Shown here in pieces: positions 11,716 through 23,100 of a stretch of 64,000 bases of DNA; within the stretch, counting starts at the first letter, position 1, and the number at the start of each line of letters is the position of its first letter. Under the pieces are notes generated by a model. That model did not search any database. It was given only the letters and a program-made list of their open reading frames with translations, and had not been told where the DNA came from. Both the position numbers and the translations under genes were made by a program. The stretch lies in the NCBI GenBank assembly GCA_030247885.1, contig JAPDRO010000002.1, positions 1,860,001 through 1,924,000 of the forward strand, read 5' to 3'. Source of the stretch: Taxawa tesnikishii (nom. ined.) (lineage: Eukaryota; Ascomycota; Dothideomycetes; Dothideales).

Positions 11716-13740
11716 ATGGGTATCGACTATGCCCTCGTGTAAGTCCCTTGCACGATCCGCGAACCCCAGTCATGCTGATCTCGGCAACAGACATCTCAAA
11801 TTCACCGTCCCGCCGGCCATCCTCCTTACTCTACTCTACTGGCGGTTGCTGACGCGCCTCGATGTCTACAAGATCCTGTTCTTGATTGCTGTATGCTGCC
11901 ATGTCTCCAGACGCTGCACCGCTTGCTGAGACTCGAACAAACAGACTGCCGTCATCGCAACAACACCATGGGATTCGTACTTGATCCGCACCAACATCTG
12001 GAGCTACCCCTCCGACGTGATCATAGGACCGAAGTTCTTTGATATACCCCTTGAAGAGCTCTTCTTCTTCGTAATACAGACATATAACACGACTCTCCTG
12101 TACCTCCTACTCAGCAAGCCCACCTTCCATCCGATCTATCTGCGCCATGAAGAGAAGTCAGACAGATGGAAATACTTCAAGCTGGGTGGTCAATTGCTTC
12201 TGACGGTGGGAATCAAGAAGGGAATAAACTACATCAAAGAAGGAAAAGAGGGCACATACCTTGGACTGATCTTGGTGTGGGCTCTGCCGTTCCTTCTCCT
12301 GCTCTGGTATGCGCAGCCTCAACAACGCCCGAGGCAATGACTTACGGAAGCAGGTCTCTGGCATATCAGTTCATCCTTGGTCTACCGCTCTCGAACACCT
12401 ACGTTCCGATCATTCTTCCGACAGTCTATCTCTGGCTCGTGGACACCCTAGCTTTGAAGCGCGGCACTTGGGTGATTGAAACAGGCACCAAACTCGGTAT
12501 ACATCTTTGGCCTCATCTGGAAATAGAGTACGTATACGTCGCGCATGGATGTATCAATCAGTGCTTACACATTTAAAGGGAAGCCGTTTTCTTCTTGCTA
12601 ACCAACACACTCATCGTGTTCGGATTGATCGCATTTGATAATGCAATCGCCATAATCGATACCTTTCCGCACCATTTTCCCACGGCACCGGCTCTGCCAT
12701 CGCCTGCCTTCCTGGTGTGCGCCCTCCTACTTCCAGTGGCTGGTTATGACGCGGAACGGATTGCAGGTCTATCGCAGGCGGTTGCGCGTTTGCGCCGAAA
12801 GAGTCGCAGTTTCTATCTCGCGAGCGGGGCCTTTCAGCGTCGGTTGAGGATTGATCTTATCATCCTGTACTCCTTCTGTCGGGTGGCTGATGATTTGGTG
12901 GACAACGCGCCCTCCACCGCTGATGCTCGAAAATGGATCAAATGCTTGAGAACATTCCTGGATCATTCGTACAAATCTTCAAATCCAAACCCGGAAGATC
13001 CTAACAGAGGCATTGCCGCCCTCTATGTCACTCAGCAATTCCCGAAGAGCACGCGCTCTGCGCTGCTACAGCTTCCCAGAAACAGCCTCTCTCCGCAGCC
13101 CCTCTATGATCTTCTCAAAGGATTCGAAATGGATCTGGAGTTCAACGAGGGTAAAGAGAAGGAGTCGAAATTCCCTATCAAAACGGAACATGACCTTGAC
13201 TTATATGGATCTCGCGTTGCTGGAACTGTTGCACAACTTTGCATTGAACTGGTCCTCCATCACTATCCCCGGCGCATGTCACAATCCGCACAAAAGGACG
13301 TGATAGCTGCAGGAGGGAAAATGGGCATTGCGCTGCAGTATACCAACATCGCGCGGGATTTGGCAGTGGACGCATCGATCAATCGGATCTACGTCCCTAC
13401 GACCTGGCTGAAGCAGGAGAAATTGACCCCAGAGCAAGGTCTTATCATCTTGGGCCATAGAAAGCCTGCACAGGCAGACCAGAAGATGGACTCTTTCATT
13501 GCGGGCAAGATCGAGACTCTCCGGTCGCGGCTCCTGGATCGGTCATTTGCACTTTACGAGGATGCGCGCGGCGCTATTGAGAAGCTACCCACCGAAGCCA
13601 GAGGTCCGATGAGAGTCGCCGTGGAGAGCTATATGGAGATCGGTCGCGTGCTCAGACAGAAGGGGTTTGTGGTGAAGCGAGGCCGCGCAACCGTACCTAA
13701 GTGGCGGAGAATAAAAGTCGCATGGAAGGCGCTGGGTTAA
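11716..13740 (+). CDS. al-2: Bifunctional lycopene cyclase/phytoene synthase
   Basis: A 606-residue membrane enzyme in five exons (11716-11738, 11791-11890, 11945-12306, 12354-12527, 12579-13740). Introns of 52, 54, 47 and 51 bp all have GT-AG ends and matching phases. The N-terminal third is the fungal heterodimeric-type lycopene cyclase with two repeats, each containing PLEE/EIEE near a helix ([16 protein letters not shown] and LEIEEAVFF). The C-terminal two thirds is phytoene synthase: DDLVD at about 324-328 and RDLAVD near 479-484 are the Mg-diphosphate motifs. It joins two GGPP to phytoene and later cyclises lycopene ends. It is orthologous to Neurospora al-2, Fusarium carRA and Mucor carRP. 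It starts the plus-strand cluster with the desaturase 335 bp downstream. Confidence 0.97.
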
Positions 13741-14075
13741 CAAGGGGTCGTCGTGTTGTGATTCTGTTTCGCGTTGATACCCCGTTCTGCGTAGGCAGTC
13801 GATTGGTGTACATACTGCACTGCCTAATTGCCATACCATACCATACAATACAATACAGATTGCACTATACCGGACTAAGTGTAGCAAACTAGCAATATCT
13901 CCGATGAGCCGCTCTCGGATGCGATTCTAAGATCCGCCTTTGGCGTCGATCTCACATGTGAATCGGCCGGGAATCTCCATTGCATCGTCCAAGTCTCGCT
14001 GCCCCGTTAAACATTTGTTTCTCTAACGCTCTCCAACATGTGAACACACTAGGGAGTCGTTTCGACTATCTTTCA
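13741..14075. promoter_or_regulatory. Intergenic promoter of phytoene desaturase
   Basis: This 335 bp spacer lies between same-strand genes. It contains the short direct repeat CATACCATACCATACAATACAATAC near 13834-13857 written as five-base units, and a cluster of GATNC/CGATC words at 13923-13953. Confidence 0.5.
13923..13953. promoter_or_regulatory. Candidate light-response GATC cluster
   Basis: Three words, GATTC (13923), GATCC (13931) and CGATCTC (13947), fall within 31 bp about 125-150 bp upstream of the desaturase ATG. White Collar complexes bind paired GATNC/CGATN or GATC words in light-induced fungal promoters, and carotenoid genes are classic targets. The match is to short words and may be chance. 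Confidence 0.25.
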
Positions 14076-16221
14076 ATGGCGGAGAAGTCGGAGCAGAAGA
14101 CAGCAATCGTGATCGGTGAGTCGAGTCTCCTGCCGGAGTTGTGTGATGGGCATTGGAAGATGCGGCAACCGCTCGATCCATGCTACGAGAATCAGACGCG
14201 CGCACACACATATCTGAGGCAAGGAACGGCTCGGTCATGCTAACACGACGTGTCGCACAGGCGCCGGTGTCGGTGGTGTGTCTACCGCAGCACGGCTTGC
14301 GAAGGCGGGCTTCAAGGTCACAGTACTGGAGAAGAATGACTTCACCGGCGGACGATGCTCGTTAATACACCATGACGGATGGGTATGCGCCAGCCCCGTT
14401 CTTCTGCACACGAAGTGCAACAGTAGGACCGACCGTTGCTGACCCTGCCTTCTCCCCAGCGCTTCGACCAAGGCCCTTCACTCTTACTCCTTCCCCATCT
14501 CTTCCAAAGGACTTTCACCGAACTGGGCACGTCCCTCAAAGCGGAGGGAGTACACCTGCTGAAATGCGAGCCCAACTACAACATCTGGTTCGGCGATGGT
14601 GAGCTGTTCCGTCTCTCCACCGATCTGGCAGCCATGAAAGAGGAGGTTGAGAAATGGGAGGGCAAGGACGGTTTCTCACGCTACCTCGACTTCATGCGCG
14701 AATCGCACGAGCACTACGAGCTCTCGGTCACTCATGTCTTGCTCAAAAACTTTACGTCTATACTGTCTATGATGCGACCTAGTTTCCTACGACATTTGCT
14801 CACGCTGCATCCGTTTGAGAGCATATACTCGAGGGCGTCGAAGTATTTCTGGACCGAGAGGTTGAGGAGAGTGTTTACGTTCGGTAGCATGTATATGGGG
14901 ATGAGTCCGTTCGATGCGCCTGGAACGTACAGTTTATTGCAATACACGGAGCTAGCTGAGGGGATATGGTATCCTGTTGGAGGCTTCCATAAGGTAGGAC
15001 TGGACCCGTTTTGGAATGTCCCGACTTGACGTGTGCAGATGCTGATGCTTAGTAGGTGGTTGATGCACTGGTAGAACTGGGCAAGCGGTTAGGGGTGGAA
15101 TACCGACTTTCAACCCCGATCTCCAAGGTCACTCTCTCCGCAGACGGGTCTCGCGCCACCGGCGTCGTGCTCTCGGACGGCGAAACCATGACGGCAGATG
15201 TAGTAATTAACAACACCGACCTTGTCTACGCTTACAACAACCTCCTACCGAAAACAGCCTACGCAGAATCTCTCGCACAGCGACCTGCCTCCTGTAGCAG
15301 CATCTCCTTCTACTGGGCGCTAGACCGCAAAGTGCCGCAACTTGAGGCACACAATATCTTCCTAGCGGACGAGTACCGCGAAAGCTTCGACAGTATCTTC
15401 AAGAAACACCTGATCCCCAACGAACCGAGCTTCTACGTCAACGTACCTAGTCGGGTAGACGCCTCGGCCGCACCGGAAGGCAAAGAAACAGTGGTCGTGC
15501 TCGTGCCTGTCGGCCATCTCCTGGACACCGACACGGCAGGCTTCCCAGACCCTACCGCAGACATGTCCACGACGGCAAACGGCAAGTCCGCCGACGTTGC
15601 GGCCAAGCTGGGTGCAGCGAAGGGCTCCGGCATCGTGCCCACAACGCAACAAGACTGGCCACAGATGGTCGCTCTGGCACGCCGGACCATTCTCTCCACC
15701 ATCCAGGCGCGCACGGGCGTCGACCTCGGGCCTCTGATCGTGCACGAAGCATCGAACGACCCGTCAACGTGGCGCACCCGCTTCAACCTCGACAAAGGCG
15801 CCATCCTCGGCCTCTCACACTCTTTCTTCAACGTCCTCTCCTTCCGCCCGGCGACGCGGGCAAGGCGCGGTGGTTGGCTGGACGGCAAACTCGGCGGCGG
15901 CGTGCTGGGACGCGTCGGCGAGGTGCTGTCGAGTGGTGGCGATATCAAGGACCTGTACATGGTGGGCGCGAGCGCGCATCCCGGAACGGGCGTGCCGATC
16001 TGTCTCGCGGGCGGGAAGATGGTCGCGGAACAGGTCTGTATGGACCTGGGCGTGCACGTGCCTTGGACAGTGGGTGAGGGGAGAAGGTGGAGGCTGAGAA
16101 GAAGGGGTTGGGTAGGGATATCGATAGAGCGCGGAGTGGGCCGCTACTGGACTCTTTTCAGTATCTGGTGATTGCGCTTCTTGTCGCGCTGGTGGCGGCT
16201 TTGTTGATGCTGGTGAGGTGA
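14076..16221 (+). CDS. al-1: Phytoene desaturase
   Basis: Four exons (14076-14115, 14261-14382, 14460-14993, 15056-16221); introns 145, 77 and 62 bp. The FAD dinucleotide fold is at residues 11-40 (IVIGAGVGGVSTAARLAKAG, then EKNDFTGGR). The C-terminal CrtI signature GASAHPGTGVPICLAGGK lies near the end. It converts phytoene to lycopene or 3,4-didehydrolycopene in fungi. As written the frame ends at 16171 with an arginine-rich tail. One extra G in the run 16078-16081 instead gives a 620-residue protein ending in a hydrophobic segment (YLVIALLVALVAALLMLVR) at 16219-16221, the membrane tail expected for fungal al-1/carB. I therefore take 16221 as the true end. Confidence 0.95.
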
Positions 16222-17933
16222 TGTAAAGAGAGGTAGAGCGTATATAAATAGATCGCGTAGTGTTCCGACTACTTCATGTACTCGATTGCAAACTGGTCGA
16301 TATTTGACTGCGTATACATGGCCCGTATAACCAATCGCTTCGCTTGCAACATTGAACGCTAGACTCTAGCGATGACTTCGAAGGGAAACAAACGGGCAGG
16401 TTTGCCCAGCACAGTGCCCCAACATACGATACGTGTAAGTCTTTGTCGCTTTCCGTGGAATTGTGCCCTGTGCAGTACATTCTATTCCCAGGTTTCGCGC
16501 TCGGCAAGACGTGAACAGTCCTCACCTACCTTGCTGTTCTTCTCGTGTGTGCGGGAAGACGAGACGATTTTTCACGAGTCTTTTTGTTTTCAAACCCCTA
16601 ATCTCGGACGAGTGGTTTCGAGGCGATGCGTTCGTCGTCCGTCCGTCCAAAAGTAGGTTGGCTTGGCGCAAGCGCGAATAGGCACATCATCACGGCAGGA
16701 TGGGAATTTGAGTATTCTCCGATAGAGTTGACGGGCAACGCAACGGCTGCTAGTGGACAGAGTCGCAAGAACGAACCCCTATGACGCGGAGTAAAAGAGG
16801 AGGAAGCCGAGGAACGTTTCACGCACACTTCACCTCGCCCTGTGCGTTCGTCTCCTGACTGCCGCGGGATGCCGATTGTACGGATGCCCCCAATCTATCG
16901 GGCCTTCCGCAGTGAGCCGTGAGGTCGAACAAGTCAGGCGATGTTTGATTGCAATATGCAGAGTTTTTCGGTTATGATGATTTGAGGTGAGAGGTGAGAG
17001 GTGTGGTGTGGTTGGATTGGCTTCCGAAGTAGCCGAAGGGGAGGAGCTTTGACGGTGCTGGTGCCAAGTGCTGTCTGATCAAGCTTTGGGAAAGCAAGCC
17101 AGTGCATGCAAGCCCTGCAAGCCTCGATCTGTTTCGGGTCGTGTGCCCGAGCACCTTAGCGGCGATGGCAAAGAGGCTTGACGTCAAATCCAATGCGCCT
17201 AAACATCATCATTGAACGTCGACGTACGAACACCTGGAGAGGGGAGCGAAGAGTGCTGAACAGTGGAGTTTCCTGCAGTCGTTGTCATCGGCATGTCAAC
17301 AACGCGCCTGCCTTTCCGGTGCGTTCCTGACATGGCGGTGACAACGACTGCCGTGTAGCCCGTGTCGCGACTACCGTATACATCAGTGCGTAAGAAACTA
17401 CACATACAAGCAAAAGCTTTGATGTCTCACCCGCCATACATCAGGTATTGGCGCCGATCAACGTGCGATCCTCGGCTCGTTCGTGATGCAGCTGGCTTTG
17501 GAGATATTGGCGTGCGGCTCCGATTGCTTGGGCGGTTGAGTGATGGAGCGATTTGGTGCTTTGATTGACCGGAAGACGAGCCGACTGTCTGCCAGTCGGT
17601 CAGTCCTTTGCTTGGAACATGTGAAACTTCGACCTCCCCATATCGCTGATGTCATGGCACCGACTTCAGGAAATCGCACTGCAGCACGCAGCAGCATCAT
17701 ACGCGTGACGCCTTTGCGCACATTCCTCACTCGCACAAAACCCTCAATCTCGCCCTCTCCCCTCCCCTCTCTTACTTTCTCATCCACACCGCACCAACAC
17801 CAACACCATCAACACCACCACCACTACTCCTCCTCCTCCGCCTCCTCTTCATCTCACACAACCATACTAGGCAGTCCTACCAAAGGCATCCTACCCTTGC
17901 ATACACAGATCAGGCAACAGGAACACCGCCACC
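16222..17933. promoter_or_regulatory. Long upstream region of the opsin gene
   Basis: This 1.7 kb stretch has no supported gene. The last 150 bp before the opsin start are pyrimidine- and CA-rich (CACCAACACCAACACC, then CTCCTCCTCC), as in strong fungal promoters and 5' leaders. Confidence 0.5.
17456..17470. promoter_or_regulatory. Candidate paired GATC light-response site
   Basis: Two GATC words sit 11 bp apart (17456-17459 and 17467-17470), about 465 bp upstream of the opsin start. This spacing is like paired White Collar sites. The evidence is weak, because such pairs occur by chance. Confidence 0.22.
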
Positions 17934-19020
17934 ATGATTGAGAAGCGTAACCAGGCTCTTCAGATCAACCGTAAGTCGCCTCCTCCTCACTCGCCCACAT
18001 GTGTACAGCGCGCGACGCGACACAACCACACCTTTCACTGAGCCCCAGTCACTGACACCTCCTTCAGCCAACACGGTCAATGGCAAGTCCGTCGCCATCG
18101 CCATCACCACCCGCGGATCCGACTGGTACTGGGCGGTGTGCGCCGTGTAGGTCTACCTGACACTCCTGCGTCCTACAACGGTCTGCTAACACAGAACCAG
18201 GATGACCCTCTGTACCTTCATCTTCGTCGGTCTGGCCTTGACCAAGCCCCGCCAGCACCGCATCTTCCACTACATCACCGCCTCTGTCACCATGGTCGCC
18301 GCCATCGCCTACTTCTCCATGGCCTCCAACCTTGGCTGGACCCCAATCGATGTCGAGTTCCCACGCAGTGACCCTCGTGTCGCCGGCGTCAACCGCGAGA
18401 TCTTCTACGTCCGCTACATCGACTGGTTCATCACCACCCCGCTCCTCCTGCTCGACCTGCTCCTGACTGCCGCCATGCCGTGGCCCACCCTCCTCTTCGT
18501 CATCCTCGTCGACGAGGTCATGATCGTCACTGGACTGGTCGGCGCTCTCGTCCGCAGCTCTTACAAGTGGGGTTACTTCGCCTTCGGTTGCGCTGCTCTC
18601 CTTTACATCCTCTACCAGCTCGTCTGGGAGTCACGTCGCCACGCCAGCGCTCTTGGCTCTGACGTTGGCAAGGTTTTCTTGACTTGCGGATCCCTTACCT
18701 CCCTCCTCTGGATCCTCTACCCAATTGCCTGGGGTGTCTGCGAGGGCGGCAACGTCATTGCTCCAGACAGTGAGGCCGTCTTCTACGGTGTCCTTGACCT
18801 TCTAGCCAAGCCAGTCTTCGGTGCCCTCCTCATCTTCGGCCACCGCAACATCGATCCTGCCCGTCTTGGCTTGCACATCCACGATTACAGTGAGAAGGAT
18901 ATTATTGCCGAGACTAAGAACGGTAACCACACCACCAATGGCCACACCAATGGTCACACCAACGGCGTCACCAATGGCCACACAGACGGTATCACCAACG
19001 GCCACACCAACGCCGTCTAA
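17934..19020 (+). CDS. Microbial rhodopsin (proton-pump type opsin)
   Basis: A 311-residue, seven-helix retinal protein in three exons (17934-17970, 18068-18146, 18201-19020). The start lies in a strong context (GCCACCATGAT). Helix C reads RYIDWFITTPLLLLD, so both the proton acceptor Asp113 (Asp85 in bacteriorhodopsin) and the donor Asp124 (Asp96) are present, as in the pumping Leptosphaeria rhodopsin and Fusarium CarO. Neurospora NOP-1 lacks the donor acid. Helix G has Asp238 and the retinal Schiff-base Lys242 (LDLLAKPVFG). The tail has an unusual asparagine-glycine-histidine-threonine repeat. Codons are almost all C-ending, implying high expression. Position after the carotenoid genes links it to retinal supply. 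Confidence 0.97.
18931..19017 (+). repeat. NGHT repeat in opsin C-tail
   Basis: Six imperfect copies of a four-to-six-residue unit (TNGHT, TNGV, TDGI) fill the last 25 residues. The DNA unit ACCAATGGCCAC recurs with third-base changes, so this is an older expansion kept at protein level. Confidence 0.85.
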
Positions 19021-20109
19021 GCCTGTGCAGAATCACAGTTTCCCACCGCCACTGATTTCCAACTCGATACTCGTGTAATTCGATGATCCGCAAATGCACA
19101 CCACCGAGGTCAAGTTTGTTCGCTCAAACTTTAACGCGACCAGCGTCTCATATCGGTTTCCTTATTCACGGTTCGTTACTTGGTCAGCTACCAACACGAT
19201 ACCACTGTTACGCGTTACGAACCTGTAATGTTTCATTGATTACTGCATAATAGGCCTTGGTCAATCGCCGGGCTGTAGCTCTGCATTGCGGCAAGGGCGA
19301 GGGGATGGCGTGTAGAAGTTAATGCGTGTACCACAAACAAAAATAATGCTTCATTGACCCAAAGCACTCATCGTCTCAAGTGCTTTCTCGTGGTTTGGTG
19401 TAACTGCAAGCTCTTCACTATTCGTGTGCATTTTCCTACTCCGAAGGAATGGGAACTTCTAAAACGAAGGTCCTGCAGATCATCTGTTGCCCTGTGACAG
19501 TGCCTTGCAAGGCCGGATCGACTAACGTCTTGAGAGGACAAGCTCATACGTGCAGGTTCCATGTTCGACCCCGAGCGCTCCGTAACGTCTTCTCCTCTGC
19601 CTTTACATGTAGCGGAATCCATCTCCCATCGTGGGCAAATCATCCGGGGAAATTAATTTGAACGTCTGCAACGAGCCTACCCCTTACTCGTTCTACTGGA
19701 AGAAGGCACTTGAAGAAGGAGTGGCAGGACCGACCGTTGCCCACTGGCGCCAGGGTGCATCGAAAATAATCACATTCTTGTAGTAGCCTTCAGCCCTCAA
19801 TATTGTGCGAACCGGAAGAAAACCCCAGTTCGCATATAATCTGTACATACGCCCCGCCCCCGCATCCAGCACTCGTCGGACGCCCGACTTCTAAAAAAAA
19901 GCGAAAGGAGCAAAAAAGTGACATCAGACGCGTATACGGTGAATTTGATGCCGGGAGGGAATCGAACGAGCGCGCAAACAGGAAATGACAAGAACTCCGA
20001 AAAGATTTCCCCTCCCCCTCCCCTCCCAAGCTCCACCTTTCCACAACTCGTTTCGAACAAGAACCACGACAGGACTTGTTGAACGTGGCGCATGAAGCAC
20101 TCACTCCTT
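19021..20109. other. Intergenic between opsin and tea1-like gene
   Basis: This 1.09 kb region holds the convergent 3' ends. Short frames carry no family features, and I see no gene. Confidence 0.5.
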
Positions 20110-23100
20110 TTACGATGCGCTCGTGCCAGCAGCAGCAGCGGCGGCGGCAGCCGTGTCAACCTTCCCTCTGGGACTACGCGGCTGCTCCGTCCCCGCCGTG
20201 GACGGTCTCGTGACGTCGTCGTCGTCGTCTTCCTCTTCAGCCAGACCTCTACGCCAGTTCGCGAGCGAGCCGAACTCGCCACTGACGTGGCTCTGCGTCG
20301 GCGTCCGCTCGAAATCGAACCGGTCTGAGAGGCGGTAGTGCTGCTTGTTGGTCGTCTCCCAGTGCGAGCGCAGCGCGTCGAGCTCGCTGGCGAGGCTGTC
20401 GAGGGCCATGCTGTTGCGGTGCGGGTCCGAGGCATCGTCGTTGTTGGACTGGGTTTCAGTCGCGCCGGAGGCGCTGTACACGCTGTCGCCGCCGAATGAC
20501 GCGCCGCGCGTGTGGTGTGGCCCGTCGTGGTTCATGGTGCTGGTAGTCATGTTGCTGACGTCGCTCAAACCACGGCGGTGACCGTGGCCGTTCATGTTGG
20601 GTGCCAAGCCGTGTGACTGTGACTGTCGACGGTAGTTGTCGACTGAACTCTCGACTTGGTCGAGGAGCAGTTGAACCTTGTTCTCTGCATCGCGAGCGCG
20701 TTCTTCCAGCACGCTGTTTTCGCGCTGCAGGCGTTCGAGGTCGGCGCGTGACCGCTCGTGCGTGGCGTGGAGTGTTGTGAGGTTGGATTGGGTGTCCTTG
20801 TGTGAAGTGCGCAGCGTCTCCAAGTCCTCGTGGCGTTCCTGTAACTCCGATTGGAGCTTTGTAATGCGAGACTCCAGGGCAGACTTGGATGAAATAAGAT
20901 CCTTCTGCACACTCTCTAGGTCCTTCCGCAGGCTCTCGCGTTCCTGCTCCCATACCGGTGGAGCCTCGGTCTCGGCAGCTCTGCTAGATTCCTTAGCTTT
21001 GGCGGCCTCGAGCTCCTTGTGATAATCCGCAGCCTGATTCTTGACACGCTGCAGCTCCTGTTTCATCTTGCTCAGCATCTTCTCGGTGCCACGAAGGTAT
21101 TTCACTGCGGCTTGATGATCGTTGTCCAGTGCGCTCAGCTTGTCCTCATACTCTCGTCTCGTGGCCCCTTCACGATCTTGCACCTCCTCAAACTGCGCCT
21201 TCATCTCGTCGTGCGACCTTAGCGAAGCTTCGAGTTGCTGTTCCAGCTCTCTCACACGGTGAATATCAGGAGTACCAAAGCGACCATTGGATGTTTGCGA
21301 TGAAGGCGAGTCGAGGCCTCGGGACCGACGGACCTCAGACGGATTGATGCCACGCTCGGCCAAGATGTCCTTGAGCGCACCATGCTGGACAGCAATGGCG
21401 TTTGTCTCCAGCTGCTGGCTCTGAAGTTGTTGCTGCAGGTCGGCCTTCTCTTCATTGAGTGACTTGACGTTCCGCAATGCCAACTGCAACTGCTTCCGGA
21501 TGCTGAGGCCTTCACGGCTCGCCTGCTCTTGGTAGGCCTCGAGACCAGCGATGCGCTCCTCTGCACTGCGGAGCTTCTCCGAAGCCGAGTCAGCCGCAGC
21601 TTGATTCTGTCGAACCATGGCGTTAGCAGCCTCAACCTGCTGATGGAGGATGGTAACACGCTCGTCAACAGCGTCGCTGTCGTCTACACTTCGGTCAGTG
21701 ACCTTGGCAAGGCCATCTAGAACAGCTTGTCGATGAGTGCGCGCTTCGTCGGCATGCTTCTCCGCAAGCTCCTCGGCGTCCCGCAGACGTCTTGCAGTCG
21801 TTTCGAGCTCGTTGGTGCGTTCTTCGTGTTGTGCCCTCAACTGGATGAGCTTCTGCTCCAGAGACTCTCGTTCACGTCTTTCCTCCTCCAACTTCTGTTC
21901 CAAGAGAGCCGCCTTGTCTGTAGAGGCGGTTACGGCTTCCTTGAGCGAGTCTAGGATTGAGATGTGGTTTTGGGTCTCGGCCAAAGCACGCTCAAGTTTG
22001 CCGTTCAGTTCGTTCTTGTCAACAGAGATCAACTTGTGTGCCGCAACGGCTTCGGCGCAGTTCGCAGCTTCTTCCCTGGCTGTCTTTTGGGCCTCGTGCA
22101 GTTCAGCACGCAAGCTTTCAATCTCCGATGCGTTCCGTTGCCTGTCCGTGTCAAGCTCGGTGACACGCTTCTGTGCAGCATCTGCGGTATCTTCGGCCAG
22201 TTGGCGGGCTTGCTTTTCCGCCTCGTTTTCCTTGGCAAGGCTGTCCGTCTTGCGCTGCAATTCGTTTTGAGCGGCCAAGGCCGCTGCAAGCCTCTTGTTT
22301 ATTTCGTTGGACCGCTCAGAGTCTGCGCCGCCGTCGCCTCGGTCCAGGTTGGGAGAACCACCAGACTGCGCCGCGAGCTTGGCTTTCGCAAACACAGCTT
22401 CATTGATAGCAGCATCGCGCTGTTTCTCAACCTCAGCTATCCGTTCAGCTGCCGAAGCTGCATGGCTGTCGATGGAGCTTTGAATTTTCGTAAGCTCGGC
22501 ACGCATCTTTAAAAGTGCTTCAATGAGCGGCCGATCTTCGTCGTCCACGGCGTCTGCGGCCCGCTCATCCAGAACTGAGCTGTTTGACGAACCGAGCGTA
22601 TAGCCCGCTTTTCGTGCGAGAGCTAGCTCAGATGTGTACCAGGCATTCTTACTGCGCTCTGCTTCTAGTTCCTTCGAAAGGTCATCGTTCCGCTGGCTGA
22701 GTGCAGGCGAAGAGCCAACCCCACTGTCAACCGGCTCTTCTCGTACAGCATCCTGCCTCGATGCAGTTCGTTTGTTGAGAGATGTTGAACGGTCCATAGA
22801 CGGTCTTGCATCCATAGACGGTCTGGGAGTCTCTTCTAGGCGTTCTACAGACGGTTGAGACTTATGCTGGCGTGCGTTGTTACGGGAAGAGCTTCGTGAG
22901 GGTGGCACGAGCGGGTGAGGGCCGGCGGTCTCAGCAGGAGCCGGTGGCGTCGGCTTGTACGTCTGCGGCGTAGAATCTTGGTCTCCTTGGAAATAATTCT
23001 GATCGTTGCCGAAAGAGTTTGAGAGGCTCCCGTCACCAGCGGGTGTTTCGGGAAAGTTGCCTGGCATTCCAGGCAACTTGACTGGAAATGGGTCCCTCGA

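Noticed and set aside
11276-11794. 172-residue minus-strand frame upstream of the cyclase/synthase
   Set aside because: It overlaps exon 1 of a certain gene and resembles no protein; it is more likely promoter DNA.
21737-22512. Frames of 177-182 residues opposite the tea1 coiled coil
   Set aside because: They are serine/alanine-rich mirror images of the coiled-coil coding sequence.
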